Assembly: GCF_001653235.2 (NCBI RefSeq)
Contig: NC_035793.1
Span: 4,836,001 to 4,900,000, forward strand
DNA from: Pochonia chlamydosporia 170
Lineage: Eukaryota; Ascomycota; Sordariomycetes; Hypocreales; Clavicipitaceae
Direction of reading: 5' to 3'
Length of the DNA: 64,000 nucleotides
Part shown: positions 34,184-46,661 of the stretch, piece by piece
How the letters are laid out: each line of letters opens with the position of its first letter
Numbering within the stretch: the first letter of the stretch is position 1
Made by a program: the position numbers and the translations under genes
The notes under the pieces: generated by a model
Told to the model about the DNA's origin: nothing
What the model saw: only the letters and a program-made list of their open reading frames with translations
Databases searched by the model: none

Positions 34184-35938
34184 ATGGTTGTGCTAGAGTC
34201 TATATCTGGTTCTTGGGATTTGGGGCTTTGAAAGTGATGTTTATCACTTGCGTAACTTCTAGTGCCCTGTTTCTGAGGTCTCTGTCTGGCCGCGAATTTG
34301 AGCATCCTATCTGCATGGGGTTTTCGTTTTCTTCATGGTTGGATGTTGCTTAAGAGGGGAGCAGCCGAGTACAAAGCCTGTAGCTTGCTTCTTGGCCAGA
34401 AAAGTCTGGATTATTGGCTCCATCGCATTGTGCTTGCTGGTGGGACCATTTTGGGGCATTTTTGATATCAGGTAAAAACGTGGTTCTTTCTGCAATGGCT
34501 TGTTGCAAGACGATTTGCGTGCCTACGCCTTTCTTCATGGACCCATTCGGCAACAGGGTCATATTTATAAGTAGTTGCCAACCCAGTCATGATCACCTGC
34601 CAAGAGTTCAACCCATGCTTTACACGAATCAGCATCATGATGTACTATTTGCCAAATACAGTAACCACTGCTTTGGAACGTCGCGCCAACAATGGCCCAC
34701 GCCACGCCCGGCATCGTTGTTTCGACGTCTAGACTATAAAGCCGTTATTACCGAACACCCATGCTGTTGTGAATCAAAGGTTAGCACTAGCCGGCTTTTC
34801 TACAATATTGCTCAGCCACCATACTTGGCACACCAGAGGCGACGCATCTGTGACAACCAGGGGCCACAGTGGCTGTTTGTGTTTGCCGATACAGGCCGTA
34901 AGTTGGAAATGTAGAAAAGCCACTGCTTCAGCAGTATGCCAAGAGAGTTGTGTGGAGTGTAATATCCCTCCTGAAGTGTCACGCAAAAAAATTCTACACA
35001 AAGAATCCGAGAAATTGGAAGTGAAGCCCCTTGGTTAATGTACTTTCATGGACACTGCGTGAGTGCGTGGATCGTAGTCTGCGTCGAAACATGCCTCATT
35101 CATTTATTACGGTTACGGTTTTATGCTGCAAATGATGCCAACTACAAGTTCTTCAGACACGTGGTGTTATGAATCGCAGCATCTGGCCTTGGACAAGTTC
35201 AAGTTTGCTCCCGCCCTGCGATGCTGTGGCCGGAATATTAGACACACTGATGAATCCATGGCCCACTCGGCCGATTCATGCCTTTGACAGTCACATTAAT
35301 AACCAAATATCCGGCTAGGTAATGCTCTCTGGGAAAGCAGATTGCCGAACTTGCCCGGGCAGCTCATGATTATTGGCCCTGTGCATCACGACTTGCAGCC
35401 CAAGGTGCATTTGTTTCCTCATTACGTCCAGCAGACCTAACCCATCGGTCTGCATTGTATATCCCACCCCGGCCAATAGCACATGAAGTCCGAACGGCGT
35501 CGGACAATCGTTTGATTCCCATCTTTTGCATGTGGCTGTCCTTGACCCTCCGGTGTCACGTCCCGATTAGGAAATGGTACCGGATTCCCGACCGTCGTGG
35601 AAGTTTCGACATTTGTGACACGTTGGCAAACCCCTGGCTCCACGTGAATGGACAGGGACAATGCCGCCCGCACTAGTTGTAGGTTGCTGGTAGTTGAGCC
35701 AGTGGATTTGGAAAAGTTTCGTGAGCTTGCTGCGATTTGGTTATCAGGTCCGGCGAAGTGGACATCTCGTTGTGGAGAAATTCTAGACTCAAGACTGATA
35801 TCCCCAGATTTGCAACTAGCTCCTCCAGCCGGCTCGGGAGGGGGAACTATAATATATTACTGGTATAGGGACAGTCGTCTTTCCTTGTCGTCTTTGCATG
35901 AGTTTGCGCCCACGTTGTGGTTAATCTCTTAACCCACA
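34184..35938. other. No supported gene
   Basis: About 1.75 kb. A plus-strand frame of 166 codons at 34414-34914 shows no domain or splice logic and is not called. The rest shows nothing. Confidence 0.4.
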
Positions 35939-37215
35939 ATGACTGGCAATCGAGGTCCTCAAATAATAGCAGTTGTCGTTACCTTTTACATTACGAGTTT
36001 AATAACGATTGGTCTTCGATTCTATACTCATGGTTTTATTCTCAAGCGCTTCTTTGCCGAAGATTACATATCACTTGTTGCACTTGTAAGACTTACCGCA
36101 ACATCCACATGACACCAACTGAGATCAGCGGCTGACATCTACAGGTTCTCTACACTGGATATTCAGCATGTGGACTTCTTAGCGTGAAATATGGCCTGGG
36201 TCAACACGTTGTTGACGTCCCACCTGAAGACCGTCCAAATGCCATCATGTACCGCTGGATAGTTTCTGTGCTGTATATTGTCCTTTCGCTCCTCACAAAA
36301 TGGATAGTCGGCCTCTTCCTGCTACGCATATGTCCCGCTAGACGATGGCGACAAATTACCATCCGCACCTTGCTAGGCGTCGTTACCATTTTCAGCATCA
36401 TCTACTTCTTTATCGATATCTGGAGTTGCCAGCCAGTAGAGTACATGTGGACGAGATACAACCCAATCCCACCCGCTGAAGGAACTTGTAATGCGGCAAA
36501 CTATGTCATTATTCTCACATTGGCATCCGCTCTCCTCAATGTCATTGCCGACGTCGTATTGCCGCTCCTCCCTGCTACATTGATATGGAAGGCTCAACTA
36601 CCACGCCGAGAAAAGATTTCGGTCATCTGCTTGCTCTTATTAGGGTCCATGTAAGTCAGGCTCTCGGATACCATGTGGTGGTACTCTTCTCCGAACGCGG
36701 TAACTGCTGTACAAGCTAATGGTGTCATTAGAGCCTCGGTTGCTACCATTGTTCGCATACCATATGCAAACGGCATGCTAGACAACCCGGACTACCTTTA
36801 CACGTCGACCGACTTGGGCATATGGAGTACACTAGAAATTGGAATCGCCTTGACGGCTTCCTCTCTAGCGACTCTGAAGCCCTTGATGAAGAGGATACGT
36901 GTCTTTAGCAGTTTCTCCGACTTGAACTACTTGACGGCCGGTAGTCGCGGGCGGGCTAACAACACGGCGTCTTCCACGAATGCCGCTGGCGGCCAATCTA
37001 ATACCTTGGCGGGAGATAACCTCGAAACTGTGCTCTCTGCTAATGGTGAGAGACAAGAGCAATGGCCAAATAGGAGAGACAATAAAGGGTCGATGGATGT
37101 AGAGCTGGTGGCAAATTATAGAGGCACAAATAGTCCCAGCCGGAGTCATGACACTGATGTTGAATCTGGCTATGATGTAAAAGGGACGCAAAGCAGGTCC
37201 TGGCTGCGCGACTAA
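35939..37215 (+). CDS. Second PTH11-like seven-helix receptor
   Basis: Three exons, 35939-36085, 36145-36650 and 36732-37215, all in phase, 378 residues. It starts MTGNRGPQIIAVVVTFYITS with the first helix and GLRFYTHGFILKRFFAEDYI. It then shows the family loop VKYGLGQHVVDVPPEDR, helices MYRWIVSVLYIVLSLLTKWI and TLLGVVTIFSIIYFFIDIWS, the CQPVEYMWTRYNP loop, ALLNVIADVVLPLLPATLIW, ASVATIVRIPYANGM and LGIWSTLEIGIALTASSLAT-LKPLM. The cytosolic tail of about 100 residues is Ser/Asn/Gly-rich. It belongs to the same broad family as the receptor at 19.9-21.1 kb but is clearly divergent from it, so this is not a recent duplicate. Probable surface sensor; ligand unknown. Confidence 0.88.
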
Positions 37216-39417
37216 ATTAGTATTAATTGGAATTCTAACAGGCTGTTTGTTTTATCGGCTCTATTTTTCTGGCCGTGTATTTGTTGGTTAAATATATGGG
37301 TAAAGTGTCAATATGAACTTGGATTATGGTCTTCCATTGGGAGTGAGCGATGGCATTCAACATGTGATTGTTTCTCTTGTGACATACAACACACACACGG
37401 TAACAATTCGCGGGGCTCAATATCTGGATGTCCATTATAAGCTGAGAATAGTTCTCGTTCTCCTTGTAATAATACCCGGCAACGTTCGATGGGAGCTGGG
37501 GCTGGTGATAAGGTTGCCTCCCCTTGGAAAAGATGAAATCGTCTTCATTTGTTTCGACTGCCACATCGCCAATGTAGCTATTAATTACCCATGACCATTA
37601 GGACTTCTACCATTTGCCGAGCTTCCCAGCCCAAGTCAATCTCGAGGGTGAAGCTTGTTCTGATACTGTAGGTCAAACGTAAGCATAGAAGTGGTAGCAA
37701 GAGGTGAGACTTCTACTGGAAACACTTCTGCTTTATAGCCATCCTGCAATATGATACTGCGCCTCCCCCTATTCATGAACTTCCACGAACATCCCAAGTA
37801 TCTACTGCATGCAATGTATATGCAACGTTGCTCTTCCGTGGATGGTCCCCGTGAGTATCATATTTGTTGCCAGCCCCATCAGCATAGATGAGCTGACACA
37901 ATACATGTCTCGCCGTTTGACAGCCCAAATATGTCCATGGCTATGATCCGCGAGTAATTGCTTGGCTTTGCCACACGCAAAGCTCTACCGCGGACATCTG
38001 CCTTCAGTAACGCTGCCCAATAAAGTCTTATCGCAGATCTTATCCACATGGTCCAATGCCTGCCCCAGCTTCTATTACTCTACAGATGAAAGCTGCCATC
38101 TGTGCTCCATTGACATGTGGGATGTCGGGCGATCTTCGAGGATCACAGCTATAGCTGCTCATGCGTGCCATCGTCGCGACTTTTGGGACTAGATGATCTT
38201 TATGCAGGGCTGAGTATTTAGGAAATCGGCATGGTTACAGCAACTACCGGTGACTTCTTGACTCACTACACCGGACCTAGTCATATTATAGAGGGATCTT
38301 GACAGGATCTGCACCAAGATAGCCCGTACCAAGCGTGGGAGAGACTGGGTCGGCGAGTGCAACGCTGAATAAATGAGTCTAACTGACATGTTGGAGTATA
38401 CAGAAGATCTCTGCGAGTTGACGTTCGTTCGGCGCCTTTGTCCACCTTCTCACCCTGGTAGAGGTTACAACATCATGATTCATACACATGAAAGATAAGA
38501 TGGTTTGAATCCAACACATACAATACCCCCGTGTACGGCTAGTCAGAGAATGTGATTATTTATCTCTAGCAATCCGCATAATTCTTACTAGACTTCACCA
38601 CAAACCTGTGGAGGAGTCGCTGATATTAGTCGCCGATCATTCTTCGGATAGATTAGATTGATACCAAAAGAAGCTACCCCTAGTTTACTTAGCTCGGCAA
38701 CAGCAAACGCTCTGTTGATGCACAGAGACAGTCCTAGTTATGTCTATTGACAACGAATCATGTCCAAACAGGCAATGCTGAAGTTATTGCAATAAATTAG
38801 CTCACCACGATACATATCAGTAATCTCACGATCAGGCCAGTGCGTGGTAAACGCTTTGAGCGCATACAATCAGGGCGGCGCTAAGATGGGAAACTAGATT
38901 AACGGCATCACCGCGTCAAGTCGTTGTAGTCAATAAGCGGCGTAGATTGCGGATCCCTAATTCCGCATGACAATATCATATATGCCAAAACGGACGAACA
39001 AACATAAGCTTTGGGATGCAATGAGGCATTGCTGAAGGCAAGTAATCAAATCACTTCTGGATATGAAAATCCAATGCGCCAAGAAGGTGGTACCTTGTTC
39101 AAATGGGTACCAATCATGACGAGTCGCGATTCAGGCACGCCTAACCAACAAGCACGCAGTCGTGATACTCGCAGCACAGCTTGTCCCCTCCGCGATACAC
39201 TGACTCAAACCAAGTTCTGAGCCTCGTCATGTCTGACGACTACCAACTCATGGAATCTGCTATATAGAGAACCAGCTTGCCCGACTGACAATGTGTTTGG
39301 GCATCGAGTCTTGTTCATTCACTATCAACTCACACAGTCCTTTCTGCCAACAGGTTACTTTCACTAAGCTCCCCTAAGCTTTAGATTACATTCACTCATT
39401 CACTTCCATCCATCAAG
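37216..39417. other. No supported gene
   Basis: About 2.2 kb of gene-free sequence; only short frames. The last 160 bases hold the probable promoter of the secreted-protein gene (see TATA-like site). Confidence 0.4.
39260..39268 (+). promoter_or_regulatory. TATA-like box of the secreted-protein gene
   Basis: CTATATAGA lies about 150 bases upstream of the ATG at 39418 and is followed by a CT-rich leader, a usual arrangement for strongly expressed fungal genes. Expression was not observed. Confidence 0.35.
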
Positions 39418-40830
39418 ATGCTTGCCAAAACCACGACTCTTATCGGCATGCTGGGTGCTTTGGAGGGCGCATCCGCTCTCCACGTCAAGCCCCGACAGAT
39501 TCTGGGCAACGAGGGCGAGAACATCGCCAGCCGCGTTCAAGGAGGAGCAAAAATTGGTGACCTGTGCCACCCTGCCGGCACGTACGCGCTCGGCGGCAAG
39601 AAACTCATTGATCCTTGTATCGCTGAGCAGGCAATTTCCGTGAAGTGCGAGAGACTCACCCAGATGATGACGGCGCCTAATGCCGAGAGGCGCAAGGCGT
39701 ATCATGCCTGTCTCACAGGAGGCGGAAGCTCCTTCATCAAAGACGTCAAAGCTTGTATGGTCTGCAAACGCGAGTTCAGCCACATGACCAAGGATCAGTT
39801 TACCTGGTTCGACGATAAATGGACCAAAGGTTACGAGGCTTTCGCGAAGGACGCTGAGCCACAGTTCGCGATATGGAGTTATGTCCAAAGAGCCATCGAT
39901 GGCGATAGTTGCACCAAGCAGGGAGACAATCAGCGAAAGCTTAACGGTTGGGCATGCTGGGATCAGCTTCCTAAACCTGTGCTCAACGATACCGCCGTCA
40001 ATGCCACTGCTGGCGGCGTTGTCACCAGCAACGCAACCCAGAAGTTAAACGTAACCGCCCTGGACTACTACAAGGACCGTCCGGCAACCCAGAACATTGG
40101 AAAGTTTACTCTCGAAGGCAAGCAGTACCCCGAAACGGGATCAGTCGAGCTCGGCCTCCTGGTGCCTACCTTTGAGATTACCGCCAACCTCGGATACTAC
40201 TCCTCTGCAAGAGTGCAGCCCGGCAAGTTCGAGGCCAACATCACCAACGGCAAGGTGGAAATCATCACCGAGTACCGTGAAATAAAGGCCGTTTGTAACT
40301 TCACCAAGCCAGACGAATTCACCATTCTGCCGCTCATTACTGGTCCCGTTCCCGTCAAGGACTCCGTCGTCGTTGTGGCCAAGAAAGACGCCGATCAGCT
40401 CCCCATCGCCGTTTGCGACAAGTCCTGCCGCGCTGAGGCTCCCGCCATTGAGAAAATCCAGGAGACCGCTGCCAAGCCCGCCCAGGTGGTCAACAAGGAG
40501 GTCGCTAAGGCTTGTGAGCCTGCATTGAAGGCCTTGGAGAGCAACAAGCCCGTCAACAAGGAGTCTGTGAACGCTGTTGTTGAAAAGGTCAAGATCTCGA
40601 CTGAGATTGCTGCCCCTGAAACTTTCAAGCCAGTGGTCGCTCCCCAGGCGCCTGTACAGACGATTGGGGGCGGCAACAAAGGCGATGTTGCTGCTCTTGA
40701 TCAGAACAAGCCCGCTACTGTTGTTGATCAGACCAAGCCCAACTGCCCCCAGCCTTCTTTCAAGGTTACCATCTGCCAGTTGCCCGGTGCCAAGGACTGC
40801 AAGGAGTTTGAATACAAGGCAGTGGCGTAG
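39418..40830 (+). CDS. Secreted cysteine-containing protein of unknown function
   Basis: Intronless, 470 residues. It starts with a clear signal peptide (MLAKTTTLIGMLGALEGASA). The N-terminal half has about eleven cysteines (for example GDLCHPAGTYALGG, DPCIAEQAISVKCERL, HACLTGGGS, ACMVCKREF, GDSCTKQ, GWACWDQL). N-glycosylation sequons follow (NDTAVNATAG, NATQKLNVTA), then a beta-rich part (FEITANLGYYSSARVQPGKF). The C-terminal part is Lys/Pro/Ala-rich, ending with a last Cys group (NCPQPSFKVTICQLPGAKDC). Codon usage is biased to C-ending codons compared with its neighbours, suggesting high expression. I do not recognise a family. It could be a cell-surface or effector-like protein; that is inference from secretion and cysteines. 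Confidence 0.8.
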   Translation: MLAKTTTLIGMLGALEGASALHVKPRQILGNEGENIASRVQGGAKIGDLCHPAGTYALGGKKLIDPCIAEQAISVKCERLTQMMTAPNAERRKAYHACLTGGGSSFIKDVKACMVCKREFSHMTKDQFTWFDDKWTKGYEAFAKDAEPQFAIWSYVQRAIDGDSCTKQGDNQRKLNGWACWDQLPKPVLNDTAVNATAGGVVTSNATQKLNVTALDYYKDRPATQNIGKFTLEGKQYPETGSVELGLLVPTFEITANLGYYSSARVQPGKFEANITNGKVEIITEYREIKAVCNFTKPDEFTILPLITGPVPVKDSVVVVAKKDADQLPIAVCDKSCRAEAPAIEKIQETAAKPAQVVNKEVAKACEPALKALESNKPVNKESVNAVVEKVKISTEIAAPETFKPVVAPQAPVQTIGGGNKGDVAALDQNKPATVVDQTKPNCPQPSFKVTICQLPGAKDCKEFEYKAVA

Positions 40831-41781
40831 GTTGAGCGTTAGAACTTGCCCGCCGCGGCCGACGACGGCCACATGTTTCGGGTCCTACTGGTTTGGGTCT
40901 CCATCTTGTTGGACGGACGTGTTCGGGTATGTATGCGCAGACATGATGATTTTCTCATCTTGACATGAATTGCTTTATCCGCCTCGGTTTGTTTTCGTTT
41001 GCGGTTTCACGTATCTGGCGGGTGCCTCGGGGAGGACGTGTTGAGGTATCCCCAGATAGAGTTGGTAGCTTGATCTGTTTATACGTTTAAATAAAAATAT
41101 ATAAAAAAAAAAAAAACAATCGTGCATGGTTTGCTGACTGTCAAACATCCGTTGTGCCTAATGTATATCTTCCCCTTTACTATTAAGTATTGCATTAGTT
41201 CCCAAGGTATGAGAAGAGCCATATTATCAACAGCATGCTCTGGTATAACACTTCAACTATACTCATTGTTCCTGACGGGTCTCCCCTCTTGTCCGTCTGG
41301 TGACTTACCGCAGTGCTAAGCGACTTTTATAATTGTATGGAGAGACAATGTCTCAATGCGACAATCCATTTTCAGGTTTTCACAATTTTGGTTCCCAAAA
41401 GAGCAGCACCTCAAGCCATGGACACTAAACCAGCATGGCCACAAAAAAGCAAATAGATTGCTTCACCAGCACTTCTCAAATGCAAGGGCTGCGCCGCCAT
41501 GCAATTACTCCACCAAATACAAAATCTCCACGTACCTGTCTTATAGCTGCATTTATTCGTACTCACTCTTGCATCTGTCATTTGTTGTTTTCCGCCAACT
41601 ACTACGATCCATGCAAAAGGTAAGCGTACCAAGACGTGGTGTTTGCTTTTTGACCATGCATACAAAGGCGTCATGTGTCTAGTGAGAAAATTTTTAAAAG
41701 AATAAAACACGGGTCTTACTCACCGAGAAGTTAAAATGAACCGACTACGTCTATTGCTGCAGCCATCTGCTATGCAGGTTG
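40831..41781. other. Intergenic, with an A-rich 3' end
   Basis: Downstream of the secreted-protein gene, AAATAAA-like sequences and an A14 run occur at 41085-41117, a likely polyadenylation region. The rest is without a supported gene. Confidence 0.45.
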
Positions 41782-43463
41782 ATGGCAATGAAGGCCCACG
41801 CTCTACTGGCAGTGATACTGTCATTCATCCTCACAGCTTGGTGTAACCCCGTGAACAGATATGCCCCAACAGTAAAGATCGACACAGGAGTCATCTCAGG
41901 TACTACAAAGACATTCTCTTCTACATCCACGGAAACCACTGTTGTTCAATATCTCGGCGTGCCATTTGCTGCACCACCAGTTCGCTTCGAACCACCACAA
42001 CGACCAGAACCATGGCAAGGTATATACGACGCATCGGCTTACAAGCCGACTTGTATCCAAAAATTTGACTATCCCGAAGATGCACGTAATCGCTCGATAA
42101 AGTGGTTTAACACCCCGCCGCCGCCAGTTGGTGAAAGTGAGGACTGTCTATACCTCAATGTATATGTCCCAGCTGGGGCAGCATCCAGGACCAAGCCCAA
42201 GGCGGTAATGTTTTGGATATACGGAGGCGGCTTCGATTTCGGTTCGGGAGCACTACCCAGCTACGACGGCTCAAGCTTCGCGGCAAATCAAGACGTCATT
42301 GTTGTGACGTTCAATTATCGGACCAATGTGTTTGGATTCCCAGGGTCGCCTCAAATACCGCGTGAGCAGCAGAATTTGGGGTTCGTCCAAATTTCTAGAT
42401 CTCAGGTATCACACAACTAACCTTGAATAGATTCTTAGACCAAAGGCTTGCCCTGGATTGGGTTCAACGGAACATCCACGCCTTCGGAGGCGACCCCCAG
42501 AGAGTGACAATCTTTGGCGAGAGCGCCGGAGCAGGCAGTGTTGATGCCCTCATTACTGCACCACCGGAGCCCATTCCCTTCTCAGCGGCTATAATGGAGT
42601 CCGGGCAGGCCAGCATCATCCCTCCAAACCCTTCTTCATCCGTCTCCTGGCAACGGCTAGTTGTTCTCACCAACTGCTCGGGCACAGCTTCCCTTGAGTG
42701 TATCCGCGAAATACCAACCTCGTCATTGAAGGACATTGTAGAGAGAAACGCGCTCAAGTTCTTCCCGATCCATGACGGAGGGATCACCTGGGCAGATAAG
42801 CCACGCATAGACAGACGCAAGTCGACGCCGCAGAATTCTCGCATTGCAAGAGTACCGATACTCATGGGAACAAACGCCGACGACGGTTCTGCTTTTGTTT
42901 ACGGCGCTCTTGATGTTAAGAAATACTTGGATACGGTTCTCCCTCCTAACACTCCGGTAGAGAGTATCAACAGGGTGCTCGCAGAATATCCTATTGGCTC
43001 CCCCGGTATACTTGACGTCAACGGCCAGCTCAGTAAAATCTACACAGACCTCGCCTTCCAATGTCCTACGGCAGTGGTATCAGCTGAAAGTGCAGCAGTG
43101 GGTATCCCGACATGGCGGTATTACTACAACGCCAGCTTCGCAAACTCGGAGTTGTTTCCCGGAAGCGGTGTCGCTCACTCTACAGAGATTGGTCCCGTCT
43201 TTGGAACGTATCCTCGACATAGGGCTACTCCTTTCCAGAGAGAGCTCAGTGCTACCATGCAGAGAATTTGGGCAGACTTTGCCAAGAACCCAGCTCAGGG
43301 ACCTGGGTGGAAGAGTGTACCGGAGGTAGCCGTACTTGGAGGCGGCGCAAGGCCGGGAGAAAGCGACGTTGGGAGACGAGCGGTGGCAACTATAAATGCA
43401 AGACAGATAGATCAGAGATGTTGGCTTTACAAACCTCTCTTTGACTTGGTAAGCGTGGTTTAG
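41782..43463 (+). CDS. Type-B carboxylesterase / lipase, secreted
   Basis: Two exons, 41782-42380 and 42431-43463, about 543 residues. A signal peptide ([20 protein letters not shown]) precedes a carboxylesterase domain: [28 protein letters not shown], the oxyanion-hole motif [13 protein letters not shown], the nucleophile elbow [12 protein letters not shown] (Ser), the acid region [10 protein letters not shown] and the histidine region [17 protein letters not shown]. Catalytic residues all look present. The intron is inferred from family alignment: reading AATTTGGG|GTTCGT...TGAATAG|ATTC restores the [15 protein letters not shown] motif, although the donor GTTCGT is weak. Hydrolyses carboxylic esters; substrate unknown. 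The start at 41782 rather than 41788 is arbitrary. Confidence 0.87.
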
Positions 43464-44813
43464 CTTTGATGCGAGCCACAGTGTGCCGATTTGGAACTTC
43501 ATGTACATAGAGTGATTTGAGGCGATGCAGCGGTACATGCTCCCAGACTCACCTTTTAACATCATTAACATTGTTCAAATACCTTGGTGGTTGCAAAGAT
43601 TGGCTGCCCAGGTTCGGCTATCCTGTTGAACCGTTACGATCATTTGTCATTGTGACTGGTACTCTACTAGCGTGCCGTAGCCATGTAGATAGTTGTGTAC
43701 ATACTGACATGTATTTTGCAATTTGTATCGATTTGCTTTCATATATTAAGTATGTATGGCGGTATGACGTCGTGAATATGTTGGTCGTTGTCATAATATA
43801 TCCACCAGCGACATCGGTATTAACCTGGAGCGTTCATGACATCCACGACTCTCAACCATGTGCTCAATTTCCACTAGTCTACATTGGAAAGAACAATAAG
43901 TGACGACGATACGAAGATCCCGGAGGTACCTAAACCCGTTTCTCGCGACTTTGCAGCTTTAGAACAGATTGCAGTGAGGCTCCATTGAGGAGTTGCATTC
44001 ATCATTGGTCACGTACTGTTGAGGAAAGATATTCGTTCGAGCTGATGGAACAATCCACATCGGCACTCCTAATTGCCACAAGAATTATTGAGAAACATCT
44101 ACTTGAGGTGCCTCGTCGTCTCTGTCTTCGTGACGACGAGCAGCCTTGAACCATGTTTGATCAATCGGTCTAACACTATACAGCCCCGACAAGTCGTAAT
44201 GTCCGCTTACATGAAGAACCTCTGAAGTTCTGTATAAGTACAGGGGAATTGGCGGCTCTAACGGAACCAGAGTTGAAGGCTCAATGTCTGAGAGAATGCA
44301 ACATCCCTGCTGGTGGTCTTGCGCGACGGCAATTCATACATCATAAAACAACTGTCGCGCCATAGCAAGAATTAACTTTGTGTTCCCCGAGAGAGAATCC
44401 CAGCCAAAGACATTGTCTACAGACTCAAAGCCCCGACTGACGAATTCTGACCGCGTCGGGCGTCCTAGTAATCAACACATCCTGGACCCAACAAGCATGT
44501 CACCACATCAGACACTTTTCACTACTAATCACCCATTTTCTTTAAATCCCGTAACGCAATCCCCGGCCAGCCAGTTAACATAGTCGAATATCCACATGCA
44601 TACTATTTATGTAATAGTTGATAAGATGGGCCGATCCCCCTCCGATGTACTTTGTAGAGGGCGCAGGCTTGACACGCGCACCAATACGGAAAAGGTGTGA
44701 CACTCACCGTTAGTCACGATAAACTCCAACACACAACCAAATGAAAAGCCATATAAATGATAAACCCGTGACCGCCGTGACATTTTACAGTAAAGTCCTA
44801 CAACTCCATCACC
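43464..44813. other. No supported gene
   Basis: About 1.35 kb. Short frames only; the right end is the promoter of the MFS gene. Confidence 0.4.
44751..44760 (+). promoter_or_regulatory. TATA-like sequence upstream of the MFS gene
   Basis: ATATAAATGA lies 54 bases before the ATG at 44814, at a plausible core-promoter distance. Confidence 0.3.
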
Positions 44814-46167
44814 ATGGCAATGTCCATCGAATTAGCCAACGTTTCCGGCCATCCGCCCAACACAGAACGAGACAACGACGATGACGAGCTCATAACCGCG
44901 CTGCCACCAGCCGATGAAGGCAGTCAAGCATGGAAATATCTCCTAGGCTGCTTCATCGTAGAAGCCGCACTATGGGGTGATTACATCCTTTCCACCATCT
45001 GATCTATAACTAACTTACCCAGCATTCCCCGTCACATTCGGCGTCTTCCAGAAACACTACTCGCAACTCCCCCAGTTCCAGTCTAGTCCCAACATCGCCA
45101 TGATTGGTATTCTACCATCAAGTTTATACTTCCTCGGTGCCCCCATCATCACCCCCCTTGTGAACCGCTACCAGAAATGGCAGCGACACATGGTGGTAGT
45201 CGGATGGGCAGGCTGCGTGCTGTCCCTCATAGCCGCTTCATTTGTCAATTCCATCGGCGGCCTGATCGTAACTCAAGGTGCAGGATATGGCGTCTCCTTC
45301 TCCCTGCTCTACCTAGCTGTGCTACGAATGCTGGACGAATGGTTCGTACGACGACGCGGACTTGCCTATGGGATTCTGTCCGCAGGAGGTGGTGTAAGCG
45401 GCATGGGACTCCCATTCCTCCTCGAATACCTCCTCTCGAAACACGGCTTCAGAACCACACTACGAACAGTTGCAATAGCACAAGTAGTCCTTGTCGCACC
45501 TGTGTTGCCGCTGCTAAAGGGTCGCCTTCCAACGACATCCCAGGGAGCTCTGCGGGCTCTTGACCTAGGCTTCTTTCGCCACCCGCTATTCTACGTCTTT
45601 GCTTTCTCAAATCTCGCCCAGGCATTTGGATACTATATTCCCTCGCTGTACTTGCCGTCCTTTGCGTCAGAGGCAGGGTTCTCAGGCTTCGTAGGCGCCA
45701 TGCTCCTCTCACTGAACAATCTTGGCAACATCATGGGCTGGGTCATCTTTGGCTTCCTGTCGGACCGGATCGATGTCCATATTTTAGTGTTTTTGCTTCC
45801 CTTTGCGTCTGCTGTATCTGCCTTTGTGTTGTGGGGGTTTGCGCGGTCGTTGGGGCTGCTTATTGCGTTTTCTTTGGTGTACGGCTGGTTCGCTGGAGCT
45901 TTTGTCATCCTGTGGCCGCGCTTTGGCATCATGCTGTCCGATGACCCGCAGGTTGTGTATAGTCTGATGGCGTTTGGTAAGGGGATTGGGAATCTCGCTA
46001 TTGGGCCAATTAGTGGCGAGTTGATTCGGGGAGGTGTCTCTGCTGGCTATGGTCTGGGGAGATATCGTGCCTTGATCATCTTTCTGGGCAGTTCCATGTT
46101 GGGGTCTTCGCTGGGTGCGATGGGAGTCTATTTTCGCTCTAGGCCACGGCCGCGGTTCTCTCCGTAG
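44814..46167 (+). CDS. MFS transporter, monocarboxylate-transporter-like
   Basis: Two exons, 44814-44976 and 45023-46167, separated by a 46-base intron (GTGATT donor, CTAAC branch, CCCAG acceptor, phase 1), about 435 residues. The acidic cytosolic N-terminus (NTERDNDDDELITALPPADE) precedes LLGCFIVEAALWG-AFPVTFG, the first helix. Further helices and the conserved loop RRRGLAYGILSAGGGVSG (MFS motif A-like/helix 4-5 region) and NLGNIMGWVIFGFLSDRIDV are visible. About 11-12 helices can be counted. Fungal members of this group (MCH/monocarboxylate permease-like) export or import small organic acids or metabolites at the plasma membrane; the actual substrate is unknown. Confidence 0.87.
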
Positions 46168-46514
46168 TTGTGATGGTGGTCAACAGTAAGCTACTCATGA
46201 TTTTTCTTGGTTAAGATGGTCCATTTGAGTTCTGAATAAGCGATCGTTGGTGTGTCGCATCACAATCAGGGAGTTCATTACAATGTTCGCCACGAAAACA
46301 TTACACACATTCGCAAGCTCGGACAAGGATACTAGAGAGTGTAATAATCCTCAATTAAAACATCTATTCTAACTATAGCATTGTATACCCACAGTCACTC
46401 ATCAAAAGCCGTGTTCTCTCTAGGCTCAACTTGGGATGCCACTGCTATAGGTAACAAAGGGTGCTAGCTTGAGACGCAACTAAACAGAGGTGCTACAAGC
46501 AAACCATACGCCCC
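46168..46514. other. Convergent 3' region
   Basis: About 350 bases between the MFS stop and the end of a small minus-strand frame; nothing else seen. Confidence 0.35.
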
Positions 46515-46661
46515 TCAGAGGATAGCCAAGCCGCATTTGCCGCAGGTAGAGGACGTAGGGCGAGGAGGCCCATTCCCAGTGCTGCTCCCGATGGACACAG
46601 CACGCGGGCACTTGCAACTCGCGGAGGGTGCAGTGGGCTTCTTGGGCTCAGATCCAGGCAT
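46515..46661 (-). CDS. Putative 48-residue cysteine-motif microprotein
   Basis: A short frame from an ATG at 46661 encodes MPGSEPKKPTAPSASCKCPR then GNGPPRPTSSTCGKCGLAIL. The CKC and CGKC pairs resemble a minimal zinc-binding arrangement, and the Pro/Ser-rich linker is composition-biased. The frame stays open 5' of this ATG, so a longer product starting within 46662-46832 is possible. No homologue is recognised; it may be non-coding. Confidence 0.3.
   Translation of the reverse strand: MPGSEPKKPTAPSASCKCPRAVSIGSSTGNGPPRPTSSTCGKCGLAIL

Noticed and set aside
34414..34914. 166-codon plus-strand frame
   Set aside because: No start context, domain, signal or splice support; amino-acid composition looks random.
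40141..40872. 243-codon minus-strand frame opposite the secreted-protein gene
   Set aside because: Shadow of strongly codon-biased plus-strand coding sequence; no motifs of its own.
41097..41117. A-rich run as a possible retroelement tail
   Set aside because: No upstream reverse transcriptase or target-site duplication; better explained as the polyadenylation region of the secreted-protein gene.
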